From positions 1 through 64,000 of the forward strand of contig NZ_JAGOID010000005.1 of assembly GCF_017995835.1 (NCBI RefSeq): a stretch of 64,000 nucleotides of DNA, read 5' to 3'. This stretch comes from Amaricoccus sp. (GTDB lineage: Bacteria; Pseudomonadota; Alphaproteobacteria; Rhodobacterales; Rhodobacteraceae). Below the pieces are notes generated by a model, which saw nothing but the letters and a program-made list of their open reading frames with translations, did no database searches and was not told the origin of the DNA. Below are positions 30,492 to 38,284 of the stretch, in pieces. How positions within the stretch are numbered: the stretch's first letter is position 1; each line of letters starts with the position of its first letter. The position numbers and the translations under genes were made by a program.

Positions 30492-30688
30492 GATAGTTTC
30501 GCCCCATTAGCCCCTTCTTAGCGATGCTCGTGGAATGTGCCACCACGCGGCCCGAAACGGTCGGCGCGGCAGGGCGCGAAACCAGTCCCGACGCCGCAGA
30601 GTCAGAAGGACGGTCAGCGGCCCCGCACCGGGGTCGTCCAGTCAACCAGCGGGGTCGAAAGCCTCGCGCCTCGAAGGGAAACCGACCT

Positions 30689-31507
30689 ATGTCCTCGATC
30701 CTCACCAACTCCTCCTCGCTCGTCGCCCTGCAGACGCTGAAGTCGATCAACTCGAACCTCGGCAAGGTCCAGAACGAGATCTCGACCGGCCTGAAGATCG
30801 CGACCGCCAAGGACAACAGTTCGACCTGGGCCATCGCCGCGACGATGACCTCGGACGTCGGCGCCTACAAGAAGATGTCGGAGTCGCTGACCGCGGCCTC
30901 CGAGACCATCGGCGTCGCCCGCAACGCGGCGGAGCAGATGGTCGACACGCTGAAGCTCGTGCAGGCCAAGGTCGTCGAGGCCAAGAAGCCCGGCGCCGAC
31001 CTCGCCAAGCTCCAGGCCGACGTCGACACCTACACCGCGACGATGCAGTCGATCGGCGCCTCGGCGCAGGTCAACGGCATCAACATGGTCGACAATACCA
31101 CCACGCAGAACTTCACCGTCTCGCTGACCCGCGCCAGCGCCGGCAGCGTGGGCCTCGAGGTGCTCGCGGTGGACGGCGTCGACCTCGTGACCGACGCGGC
31201 GGCGGACGTGACGCTCGTCGCCGACGCCACCGACGAATCCGATCTCGATGCGGTGGAGACCCAGCTCCAGGCGGCCATCGACGCGGCGGCGGCCTTCGGC
31301 GCGGCGCAGGCGCGGATCGACGCGCAGAACAGCTTCCTCGGCAAGCAGATGGACGCGATCAAGAACGCCTCCGGCGCGATGATCGACGCCGACATGGAGG
31401 AGGCCTCGGCCCGGCTGACCGCGTTGCAGACGCAGCAGCAACTCGGCATCCAGTCGCTGTCGATCGCCAACCAGGCGCCGCAGAGCATCCTGTCGCTCTT
31501 CCGCTGA
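30689..31507 (+). CDS. fliC: flagellin
   Basis: A 272-residue flagellin, short as is common in Rhodobacterales. The conserved N-terminal D0/D1 region reads SLVALQTLKSINSNLGKVQ and NEISTGLKIATAKDNSSTW. The C-terminal D1/D0 region reads MIDADMEEASARLTALQTQQ and LGIQSLSIANQAPQSILSLF. Only ~90 residues of variable domain separate them, so D2/D3 are nearly absent. The ATG at 30689 begins the conserved start; the open frame upstream is not protein-like. GAAGGG lies about ten bases before it. flaF and flbT follow, and a strong hairpin lies just after the stop. Confidence 0.95.
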   Translation: MSSILTNSSSLVALQTLKSINSNLGKVQNEISTGLKIATAKDNSSTWAIAATMTSDVGAYKKMSESLTAASETIGVARNAAEQMVDTLKLVQAKVVEAKKPGADLAKLQADVDTYTATMQSIGASAQVNGINMVDNTTTQNFTVSLTRASAGSVGLEVLAVDGVDLVTDAAADVTLVADATDESDLDAVETQLQAAIDAAAAFGAAQARIDAQNSFLGKQMDAIKNASGAMIDADMEEASARLTALQTQQQLGIQSLSIANQAPQSILSLFR

Positions 31508-31517
31508 TAGCGGTCCC

Positions 31518-31547
31518 GGCGGGGCGGGCCTGACGGCCCGCCCCGCC
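31518..31547 (+). terminator. strong hairpin after the flagellin gene
   Basis: A perfect 13-bp stem GGCGGGGCGGGCC / GGCCCGCCCCGCC with loop TGAC starts ten bases after the flagellin stop. A C/T-rich tract (CTCCCTCGCTCC) follows instead of a T-run. It probably caps the abundant flagellin mRNA and limits transcription into flaF. Confidence 0.7.
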
Positions 31548-31611
31548 CTCCCTCGCTCCATCGCCCGATCCTCCCGGCCCCGCGCGGCCCGGGCCCCCAC
31601 GAGGCTTGACG

Positions 31612-31992
31612 ATGAACCTGAACGCCCATGCCCGCACCGGCTACGCCAGCGCCGCCGCTCCCGTAAGGTCCGAGCGCGACACGGAATACGCCGTCTTCGC
31701 CCGCGTCACCCATCGCATGAGCGCGGTGGACGAGACCGACCGGGCGGCCTTCCCTGCCCTCGCCGCGGCCGTCGCCGACAACCAGCGGCTGTGGGGCACC
31801 CTCGCCGAGGATCTTATGTCTCCCGGCAACGCGCTCCCCGCCGCGCTGCGCGGCCAGCTCGTCGGCCTCGCCGAGTTCGTCCGCAAGCACACGCTGCGCG
31901 TGCTCGCCGGCAAGGCCTCGGTCGCGCCGCTCGTCGACATCAACACCTCGATCATGCGGGGCCTGCGCGGCCAGGCGGAGGCCACGTCATGA
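31612..31992 (+). CDS. flaF: flagellar biosynthesis regulator FlaF
   Basis: FlaF (126 residues) is an alphaproteobacterial chaperone-like factor needed for flagellin translation and secretion. The family pattern is visible: AHARTGYASAAAPVRSERDTEY, then a helical middle with DNQRLWGTLAEDLMSPGNALP, and FVRKHTLRVLAGKASVAPLVDIN with a C-terminal NxSIMRGL. The ATG at 31612 is preferred over a TTG two codons upstream. It overlaps flbT by four bases (ATGA), and the FlaF/FlbT pair acts antagonistically on flagellin expression in Caulobacter. Confidence 0.92.
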   Translation: MNLNAHARTGYASAAAPVRSERDTEYAVFARVTHRMSAVDETDRAAFPALAAAVADNQRLWGTLAEDLMSPGNALPAALRGQLVGLAEFVRKHTLRVLAGKASVAPLVDINTSIMRGLRGQAEATS

Positions 31993-32393
31993 GCGGCCTC
32001 GTCCTCAAGCTCGGACCGCACGAGCGCATCATGATCAACGGCGTCGTCATGCAGAACGGCGAGCGCCGGGCGCGCCTGAACATCCTGACGCCCGAGGCGA
32101 ACGTCCTGCGGCTGCGCGATGCGATCCATCCCTCCGAGGCGAACACGCCGGTTCGTCGGGTAGCATACGTCGCCCAGCTCGTCCTCGCCGGAGAGGCCGA
32201 TCCCGAGGAGGGGCGCCGCCAGGTGCTGCGCGGGATCGAACAGCTCTCCCAGGTCTTCACCGACCCGGAGAGCCGCGCCCACCTGACCGCCGCGACCGCA
32301 GCGACGTCGGAGGGCCGCTTCTACCAGGCGATGCGGGCGCTCCGAAACCTGATGCCGCGCGAGATGCGGTTGCTCGGCAGCACGCCGGACTGA
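31989..32393 (+). CDS. flbT: flagellin mRNA regulator FlbT
   Basis: FlbT (134 residues) post-transcriptionally represses flagellin in Caulobacter by acting on the 5' leader of its mRNA. The N-terminal beta-rich part, LVLKLGPHERIMINGVVMQNG, is the family hallmark; LRLRDAIHPSEANTPVRRVAY and VAQLVLAGEADPEE follow. The start overlaps the flaF stop. The long 5' leader of the flagellin gene here could be its target. Confidence 0.93.
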   Translation: MSGLVLKLGPHERIMINGVVMQNGERRARLNILTPEANVLRLRDAIHPSEANTPVRRVAYVAQLVLAGEADPEEGRRQVLRGIEQLSQVFTDPESRAHLTAATAATSEGRFYQAMRALRNLMPREMRLLGSTPD

Positions 32394-32409
32394 CCGGGAG
32401 CGCAGCGCC

Positions 32410-33240
32410 ATGGCCTTCACGCCCCAGATCCCGCTCGCCGGCCTCGCCGGATGGCGCTTCCTCGAACGCACCGAGAGCGCGCAGAAGGCGGCCTTCGAGA
32501 AGGGGCCGGCGCTCCAGCGCGAGCTCGACTACTTCCGCGAGAACATCGGCAAGGCGACGACGGCCGAGGCTCTGGTCGCCGACCGGCGCCTGCTCAAGGT
32601 CGCGCTCGGCGCCTTCGGTCTCGGGGGCGAGATCGACAAGAAGGCCTTCGTGCGCAAGGTGCTCGAGGGCGGAACCGAGAACCCCGAGGCGCTGGCGAGC
32701 CGGCTGACCGCGCCCGGGTTCAAGAAGCTCGCCGGCGCTTTCGGCTTCGGCAATGCCACGGGCGCGCAGACGGCCGCGGCCGGCTTCGCCGACAGGATCG
32801 TCGAGGCCTACAAGACCCGCGCCTTCGAGGCCGCCGTGGGCGAGACTAACAACGACCTGCGGCTGGCGATGAACTTCCGCCGCGAGATCGCCGACCTGTC
32901 GGCAGGCGCCGACGGCGGCAGCTGGTACAGCGTGATCGGTTCCTCGCCGCTGCGCGAGGTGTTCGAGAAAGCCTATGGCCTGCCGTCGTCCTTCGGCAAG
33001 CTCGACGTCGACCGGCAACGCGAGATCCTGCGCGACAAGACCTCGGCGCTCTTCGGCACGTCGAACCTCTCGGCCTTCGCCGAGGCGGAGAACGTGGAAA
33101 AGGTCATCACCCGGTTTCTAGCTCGCGCGCAGATCGAGGCCGGGCCCTCCCTTACCGCGCCGGGGGCGGCGGCGCTGACGCTGCTGCAAAACGCGCGCGG
33201 CTCTTCGGGCCTGGTGAACCTGCTCTCGTCGCTGAGGTAA
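32410..33240 (+). CDS. DUF1217 flagellar-associated protein
   Basis: A 276-residue protein of the DUF1217 family, often found in alphaproteobacterial flagellar clusters. It contains VVPL-like IPLAGLAGWRFLERTESAQ at the start, ELDYFRENIGKATTAEALVAD, DRRLLKVALGAFGLGGEIDK and a second similar helical block with FRREIADL and SSPLREVFEKAYGLP, suggesting an internal duplication. Function is not established. It starts 16 bp after flbT, and its TAA stop shares its last base with repeat copy A. Confidence 0.82.
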   Translation: MAFTPQIPLAGLAGWRFLERTESAQKAAFEKGPALQRELDYFRENIGKATTAEALVADRRLLKVALGAFGLGGEIDKKAFVRKVLEGGTENPEALASRLTAPGFKKLAGAFGFGNATGAQTAAAGFADRIVEAYKTRAFEAAVGETNNDLRLAMNFRREIADLSAGADGGSWYSVIGSSPLREVFEKAYGLPSSFGKLDVDRQREILRDKTSALFGTSNLSAFAEAENVEKVITRFLARAQIEAGPSLTAPGAAALTLLQNARGSSGLVNLLSSLR

Positions 33241-33376
33241 TACCGGCGGGCTCCTGAAACGACTCGCGGACCTTTTTGAGCCTTAACACTTTTATCGTGT
33301 GTATTCAGGTAGTTATCCTACCTATCACGCGTGTTAGCCAGTGTTGCGCCGGGTGGCCTGGCAGACTCGCCGGTAT
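33240..33376 (+). repeat. dispersed 137-bp repeat, copy A
   Basis: A full-length copy, from ATACCGGCGGGCTCCTGAAA to CAGACTCGCCGGTAT. Its terminal inverted repeats share ATACCGGCG. An internal hairpin GGTAG-TTATC-CTACC and the palindrome CACGCGTG are present. It begins on the last base of the DUF1217 stop codon and is in the sense orientation of that gene, in a convergent intergenic gap. Confidence 0.95.
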
Positions 33377-33390
33377 AAAGGTGTCCTGGA

Positions 33391-33431
33391 ACCCGGAAAG
33401 CCGCCCCCCGGCGAGGGGGCGGCCTCCGGGT
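33391..33431. terminator. two-tier hairpin between convergent genes
   Basis: An inner 9-bp stem GCCGCCCCC / GGGGGCGGC (loop CGGCGA) is enclosed by an outer stem ACCCGG / CCGGGT with small bulges. It sits between repeat copy A and the end of the convergent minus-strand gene, so it may serve both directions. No T-tract. Confidence 0.6.
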
Positions 33432-33446
33432 GCGGGCGAGAGTTCG

Positions 33447-33950
33447 TCAGTCCGTGACGATCTTCTCTATCTGCATCTTCTGCGCCCCCTCATTGGACAC
33501 GCTCTGCGTGACCAGATGGATGCGCATGAGCTGGTCGTCGGTCAGCGTGTCGACGTCGACCTCGGAGTTCATGCCGAGTTTGGCGATCTCGGCGCGGACG
33601 CCGTGCCGGATGTCGGTGATGCCATCGAGATCGCCCGTGGTGATGTCGCCCGGGGGGCCGGACGGGATCACGGCGCCACCTGTCGCGATGCGCTCATCGG
33701 CGTCGCGCAGGACGGCCTCGATCTGGGCCACCTTCTCGGACGGCGAGAGGGCGCCCGAGGTTAGGCCCTGGATGCGGGTCAGTTCTTCCAGCGTCAGGAC
33801 GTCAACCATCGACGTGTCCATGTTCAGCTGCGCCATCGACGTCATGGCGCTGTCCTGGAGTTGCTTGAGAGCCAGGTCCTCGGCGGCGACGGGCGCCGCG
33901 AGGGCAAGCGAGATCATCGCCGCGGATGCGGCTGCGAGGTAGCGTTTCAT
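33447..33950 (-). CDS. secreted protein of unknown function
   Basis: A 167-residue protein with a clear signal peptide (MKRYLAAASAAMISLALAAPVAA). The mature part is acidic and predicted to be helical, with two similar-looking phrases: SMVDVLTLEELTRIQGL and SEVDVDTLTDDQLMRIHLV. This suggests an internal duplication of a 'vDvLT-x-eqL-xRI' unit. I recognise no family. It lies between flagellar genes and is co-oriented with fliI, 89 bp downstream of it, so it may be a periplasmic helper of that cluster. Confidence 0.75.
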   Translation of the reverse strand: MKRYLAAASAAMISLALAAPVAAEDLALKQLQDSAMTSMAQLNMDTSMVDVLTLEELTRIQGLTSGALSPSEKVAQIEAVLRDADERIATGGAVIPSGPPGDITTGDLDGITDIRHGVRAEIAKLGMNSEVDVDTLTDDQLMRIHLVTQSVSNEGAQKMQIEKIVTD

Positions 33951-34039
33951 CGGGATTGCCTCCGGAATTCGGGCAAGGCGGCTTTTCGCGCCTCGTGCAG
34001 GATAAACCCCGCAACCGGCGGTTGGTTCCCGAGCGCCCG

Positions 34040-35353
34040 TCAGCCGCCGAGCACGGCGCGCAGGCGCGCGAAGCTCGCCTCCGGTCCGTCCGGAGCGGTC
34101 TCGGCGAAGAAGGCGTCGAGGCCGGGCCAAAGCGCGATCGCTTCGTCGATCGCCCCGTCGGAACCGGCGGCATAGAGCCCGGTCTGGATCATCAGCGCCG
34201 CGTTCTCGTATGTGGTGAGCACCCGCCGCGCCCGGGCGAGGAGCGCGTTCTCCGCCTCGCTGGCCACGCCGGGCAGGCTGCGCGAGACCGACCGGCGCAC
34301 GTCCACGGCCGGGAACCGGCCGCGCTCGGCGATGCCGCGGTCGAGAACGACGTGGCCGTCGAGGACGCCGCGGGTGATGTCGGCGACCGGCTCGTCCATG
34401 TCCGACCCGGCGACCAGCACGCTAAAGATCGCGGTGATGTCGCCCTTGCCCCATGGCCCGGGCCCGGCGCGTTCGCAGAGCGCCGCGATCATGTTGGCGG
34501 TCGAGGGCGGGTAGGCGCGCAGGCTCGGCGCCTCTCCCGCCGTCAGCGCGATCTCGCGATGCGCCTCGGCGAACCGGGTCAGGCTGTCGAGCATCAGCAG
34601 CACGTGGCGGCCCTGGTCGCGGAACACCTCCGCCGTCGCCATCGCCATCCAGGCGGCGCGGCGCTTGATCAGCGGGGCCTGGTCCGAGGTCGCCGCGATC
34701 ACCACCGCGCGCGCCATGCCCTCGGGGCCGAGGGCGTGCTCGGTGAAGTCGCGAAGCTCGCGTCCGCGCTCGCCGATCAGCCCGAGCACGACGATGTCGG
34801 CCTCGATGCCGCGGGCGAGGCCGGCCAGCAGCATCGACTTGCCGACGCCGGAACCCGCGAAGATGCCGATCCGCTGCGCCCGCGCGATCGGCAGCATGGT
34901 GTCGAAGACGCGCTGGCCGCTGGCGAGCCGGGCCCCCAGCCCCTTGCGCGACGCCGCTGCCGGCGACGCGCGCCGCAGCGGCGCGGCGACCGGGCCGGGC
35001 TTGAGCGGCCGGCCGTCGAGCGGCGCGCCGAAGGCGTCGACGATGCGGCCCGTCCAGTCGGTCGAGGGATGCGCCTCGGCGGCGCCGAGCAGCGTCGCCG
35101 CGTCGCCCACCGCCGCGCCGTCGAGGGGCTGGTAGGTCATCGCCCGCGCCGTGTCGCCCGAGAGCGCCACGATCTCGCCGCCGAGGACACCGCCGCCCCT
35201 GGCGGCGATCGAGACCTGGTCGCCGATCCGCGCCTGATGGGTCAGCCCCGCGATCTCGAGCGACGCCTGGCCGATCGCGACGACGCGGCCGACGCGGACA
35301 TGGTTGCGGATGCGGCCGATCTCCTGGCGAAGCGCGGAAAAGTCGTTGAGCAT
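34040..35353 (-). CDS. fliI: flagellar export ATPase FliI
   Basis: FliI (437 residues) powers flagellar protein export. It is an F1-beta-like ATPase: GRIVDAFGAPLDGRPL, Walker A GIFAGSGVGKSMLLAGLAR, LIGERGRELRDF (the family's catalytic glutamate), Walker B HVLLMLDSLTRFAEAHREI, and PPSTANMIAALCERAG. The arginine-rich VDVRRSVSRSLPGVA is typical of FliI/YscN rather than F1 subunits. It is transcribed divergently from flgB with a 90-bp spacer. Confidence 0.95.
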   Translation of the reverse strand: MLNDFSALRQEIGRIRNHVRVGRVVAIGQASLEIAGLTHQARIGDQVSIAARGGGVLGGEIVALSGDTARAMTYQPLDGAAVGDAATLLGAAEAHPSTDWTGRIVDAFGAPLDGRPLKPGPVAAPLRRASPAAASRKGLGARLASGQRVFDTMLPIARAQRIGIFAGSGVGKSMLLAGLARGIEADIVVLGLIGERGRELRDFTEHALGPEGMARAVVIAATSDQAPLIKRRAAWMAMATAEVFRDQGRHVLLMLDSLTRFAEAHREIALTAGEAPSLRAYPPSTANMIAALCERAGPGPWGKGDITAIFSVLVAGSDMDEPVADITRGVLDGHVVLDRGIAERGRFPAVDVRRSVSRSLPGVASEAENALLARARRVLTTYENAALMIQTGLYAAGSDGAIDEAIALWPGLDAFFAETAPDGPEASFARLRAVLGG

Positions 35354-35395
35354 TTCGCAGTTCCTGCCGGCTTTCTCGATTACGCTTTCTCAACC

Positions 35396-35405
35396 AACGA
35401 TCGTT
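35396..35405. promoter_or_regulatory. palindrome in the fliI-flgB divergent region
   Basis: The perfect palindrome AACGATCGTT, inside CCAACGATCGTTAAGG, lies 39 bp before the flgB start and 43 bp before the fliI start. It contains a CtrA-like half site (TTAACG on the minus strand) but not the full TTAA-N7-TTAA. A shared operator for both flagellar operons is a guess. Confidence 0.3.
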
Positions 35406-35443
35406 AAGGCCGGGTTGCGAGACATCACGGGAGAAGCCCGAGC

Positions 35444-35833
35444 ATGGACCACAACCTGACGCTCCTGCGGCTGGCGAGTTCGCTTGCCGCCCACGCCACC
35501 GCCCGGCAGGGTCTCGTCGCCGAGAACATCGCCAACGCCGACACCCCGGGCTACCGCACCCGCGACGTGGTCGACTTCGCCACGACGCTGGAGGAGGGCG
35601 CGGGCTTTGCGGCGAAGACGACGCGGGCGGGGCACATGGACCTCGTCGACGGTGACCCGCGGTTCGAGGCGCGCGAGGCGGCGGCCTTCGGGGCGGAGAC
35701 GCCGAACGGCAACTCGGTGAGCCTCGAGGACCAGATGGTCCGCGGCGCCGAGGTGCGGCAGAGCCACGATCTGGCGCTCGGTGTCTATCGCAAGACGATG
35801 GACATCCTGCGCACCTCGATCGGCAAGGGCTGA
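35444..35833 (+). CDS. flgB: flagellar basal-body rod protein FlgB
   Basis: FlgB (129 residues) forms the proximal rod in the periplasm. The rod/hook signature ENIANADTPGYRTRDVVDF appears at residues ~26-44. The C-terminal helix ends MVRGAEVRQSHDLALGVYR followed by KTMDILRTSIGKG. No cleavable signal is present; rod proteins go through the flagellar export apparatus. First gene of flgB-flgC-fliE-fliQ, with its start 5 bases after a GGGAGAAG stretch. Confidence 0.93.
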   Translation: MDHNLTLLRLASSLAAHATARQGLVAENIANADTPGYRTRDVVDFATTLEEGAGFAAKTTRAGHMDLVDGDPRFEAREAAAFGAETPNGNSVSLEDQMVRGAEVRQSHDLALGVYRKTMDILRTSIGKG

Positions 35834-35838
35834 GCGCC

Positions 35839-36225
35839 ATGAACGACATCGCGAGAACGATGCAGGCCTCGGCGAGCGGGATGGCGGCGCAGGCGGCGCG
35901 GCTGCGGCTCTCGAGCGAGAACATCGCCAACGCCGACACGCCCGGCTACCACCGCAAGCTCGTCAGCTTCGAGGAGGTCATCGCCGGCGACACGCGGGCG
36001 GTGGCGACCGGGCCGGTGCGGCTCGACCGGACCGAGGTCCAGCGCATCCACGACCCGAACCACCCGCTCGCCGGCGACGACGGCTATCGCGAGGCGTCCA
36101 ACGTCAACATGATGATCGAGATCGCCGACGCACGGGAGGCGAACCGCTCCTACGAGGCGAACCTGAAGATGTTCGAGCAGGCCCGGCAGATGGCGGGCTC
36201 GCTCATTGATCTGCTGCGGCGCTGA
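35839..36225 (+). CDS. flgC: flagellar basal-body rod protein FlgC
   Basis: FlgC (128 residues) is the second proximal rod protein. The signature SSENIANADTPGYHRKLV is at ~26-43 and the C-terminal segment VNMMIEIADAREANRSYEAN at ~91-110 matches the family's 'NvnxxxEmxxmxxAxRxYxAN' ending. It starts five bases after flgB and ends 14 bp before fliE. Confidence 0.94.
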   Translation: MNDIARTMQASASGMAAQAARLRLSSENIANADTPGYHRKLVSFEEVIAGDTRAVATGPVRLDRTEVQRIHDPNHPLAGDDGYREASNVNMMIEIADAREANRSYEANLKMFEQARQMAGSLIDLLRR

Positions 36226-36239
36226 CGGAGGGCGCGGGA

Positions 36240-36533
36240 ATGGATATTCGATCGACGCTGGCGGCGCAGGTCTACGGAGCGGCGCAGGTCGCCGCCCGGC
36301 CGGAGCCGGTGGCCGCAAAGGGGCCGGGCGAGGCCTTCGCCGCCGCGGCCCAGGACTTCATGGCCACGATGCGGGCGAGCGAGGAGACGGTGAAGGCCGG
36401 GCTCGCCGGCCGCGCCGACCCGCAGGCGGTGGTCGAGGCGCTGGCCGCGACCGAGCTCGCCGTGCAGACCGCCGTCGCGGTCCGCGACAAGGTGGTGGAG
36501 GCCTACCAGGAGATCCTGCGGATGCCCGTCTGA
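36240..36533 (+). CDS. fliE: flagellar hook-basal body protein FliE
   Basis: FliE (97 residues) joins the MS ring to the rod. The diagnostic C-terminus is present: ATELAVQTAVAVRDKVVEAY and QEILRMPV, corresponding to the family's 'a-e-x-s-l-q-t-x-x-x-v-r-d-K-v-v-x-A-Y-q-e-i-m-x-M-x-v'. The N-terminal half is Ala-rich and less conserved. It is separated from fliQ by an 85-bp gap with an AT-rich patch that breaks the otherwise tight operon. Confidence 0.9.
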   Translation: MDIRSTLAAQVYGAAQVAARPEPVAAKGPGEAFAAAAQDFMATMRASEETVKAGLAGRADPQAVVEALAATELAVQTAVAVRDKVVEAYQEILRMPV

Positions 36534-36598
36534 TCCCGTATCACAGTGGTACGCGGATCATGCAATTGTTTTTGCTAGGATATTCCGTGCCATCAGAG

Positions 36599-36607
36599 TT
36601 ATCCACA
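36599..36607 (+). promoter_or_regulatory. isolated DnaA-box-like 9-mer before fliQ
   Basis: TTATCCACA, an exact consensus DnaA box, lies 12 bp before the fliQ ATG within an AT-rich patch (~36540-36607) that contrasts with the surrounding GC-rich DNA. It is single, so a replication origin is unlikely; a DnaA-responsive promoter or chance match is possible. Confidence 0.35.
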
Positions 36608-36618
36608 GGGTCGCTCCG

Positions 36619-36885
36619 ATGACCGAGGCCGCAGTCCTCGACATCCTGCGCCAGGCGCTGTGGGTGGCGCTGGTGGTCTCGACCCCGATCCTCGCCGTCG
36701 CGCTGGTCGTCGGCCTCGCCATCGGCCTCGTGCAGGCGCTGACCTCGGTTCAGGAGATGACCCTGACCTTCGTCCCCAAGCTCGGGGCGATCCTCGTGGT
36801 GTTCTGGATCACCATGAGCTTCTCGGGGCAGACGCTGGTGCGTTTCTATCAGGACCAGATCATCGCTATGGTGGGGACGAGGTAG
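36619..36885 (+). CDS. fliQ: flagellar export apparatus protein FliQ
   Basis: FliQ (88 residues) is a two-helix inner-membrane component of the flagellar export gate. Helices span about 17-38 (VVSTPILAVALVVGLAIGLVQ) and 52-72. The central ALTSVQEMTLTFVPKLGAI is the family signature. The gene normally continues into further flagellar genes in this group of bacteria, but here a ~2-kb segment with minus-strand genes follows before flgF. Confidence 0.94.
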   Translation: MTEAAVLDILRQALWVALVVSTPILAVALVVGLAIGLVQALTSVQEMTLTFVPKLGAILVVFWITMSFSGQTLVRFYQDQIIAMVGTR

Positions 36886-36906
36886 GGCCATCCATGCCAA
36901 CACCTT

Positions 36907-38222
36907 TTACGCTAGTTTAGTGGCGCCGTGAAAATCTTTCGTTGCATAGCCTCTTTGGGAGTAGTCCGTATATGGCCCTTCGTATCCAATCAAGTAGAAT
37001 ACTATTTGGTACATTAATGTAACTACAGAATGTATCTCGTCTATTTTATTTTGGAAACTAGCTGACGCTAGGTCCATGTCGCCGGCATCGACGGGGTGTA
37101 CGCTGCTGTTGCGAAGCGTTCTCCAAGTTCTAACAAGTCTCTGCTCTGTGATACCCAATTTCACGAGCCAGTTAAGTCTGTCGGCGGGCCTCACTTTATC
37201 AAGTCCGCTGAGGCAACCTTGCACTCTATTGGCAAACCCTCTAAACTCTTCGTGGGAGCGAACTTCGCTCAGAACGTGCCTTTGGAGATCCTTGAGCCTC
37301 CGCCTTTCCGCCTCATCCTGCTCAATTTTAATGAGACTAGCCAATCCCTCTACAGCTACACTGAGGCCTATACTCCATGCGTCTAGGGAGTTTGCACTGG
37401 CCGCTTGCGCCATGTGTAAATGCGCTGATCACAAATGCCATAGCCCCGTCGTGGCGTTCTCCGTCACATAGGAAAAGTACTTTTCAAACATCTTCCAAGA
37501 ATGGTCTTCCGAGCACTTCCCTGAGATCGGTGGCTGCAAACGCACCTCCTTCGATCTCAATGTAGTTGATTTGAGCCGGGTACCGGTCGCTTGAGCGATG
37601 ACGCGGGGCAAGACGGGTTGCGCAAGCATGAAGCAAAGCGCCTCTTCGACCCGCATGGTAAGGTCGTCTGGAAGCGGTGAGTTCGACGACACGTTGACGG
37701 TAAAACCGTCCACTAGCTGCTCTATATGAAAGTCGTACCCGGATGTGGAAACCTGCATCTCTTGACCAGACATTGGAAGTCTAATTTTTTTTCAAAGAAA
37801 TGAATCTTAGTTCTTGTAGAGCTATCGTGCATGTCAACGCACGTTATCGAAGATATCTCGCCATGGACGACAGAGTTTTTTTGGGAGATATTCAAGTTTA
37901 TGTATGGAATTATGCGCTCTGATTTCCACTTGCTTCCATCCAGGCTAGTTCCAGTTAGAGTATAGTATGACTGCTCTGGGTAGATTTCGCCTTTCTTTAT
38001 TCGCCAGTTGGCATTTAGCCTATCAAAGAACTCGATGTTGGTATGCGCTTCTATTGCATACAACTTGAATGAAATAGTATCCGAGTCTGATTGCTCTATA
38101 TAGCCAGGACCTTTATATACTACCTTATCGTCACTGTCCTTATTCTGCTCTAGTGACATGCTGATGAAATCAATGTGGAGGCGCTTCTGTTTGAGGTCGC
38201 GCACTATATCGCTATCATGCAT
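36907..38222 (-). pseudogene. broken HEPN-domain gene, possibly an ApeA-like defence protein
   Basis: Three consecutive minus-strand fragments appear to be one ~435-codon gene. Fragment 1 (from the ATG at 38222) is soluble and beta-rich, with HIDFISMSLEQNKD and NLNISQKNSVVHGEISS. Its frame is lost at an A8 run (plus 37785-37792); a -1 shift there continues into fragment 2 (VDGFTVNVSSNSPLPDDL). An in-frame TGA at 37429-37431 then interrupts; five codons later the same frame resumes as fragment 3, whose WRTLRNSSVHP carries the Rx4H motif of HEPN ribonucleases. HEPN C-termini after a beta-rich N-terminus occur in ApeA anti-phage proteins, but the family assignment is tentative. Codon use is AT-rich, unlike the neighbours, indicating transfer. 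Confidence 0.6.
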
Positions 38223-38284
38223 CGGATGCAGTCCTCTTGGTGGCTACCCTTCTCGAGTCCACGCCTTGGCCAAGTCCTCGACAG

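Noticed and set aside
36599..36607. Replication origin at the DnaA box
   Set aside because: Only a single box, no cluster and no dnaA, parAB, repABC or gidA neighbours.
37420..37440. CTGATCACAA near 37424 as a further copy of the TCA operator
   Set aside because: Only a partial match to TGTGATCACA, single, and inside the broken HEPN-type gene.
37076..37565. Plus-strand ORFs opposite the HEPN-type fragments
   Set aside because: They lack ribosome sites and family features; the minus-strand reading gives a coherent protein with a HEPN motif.
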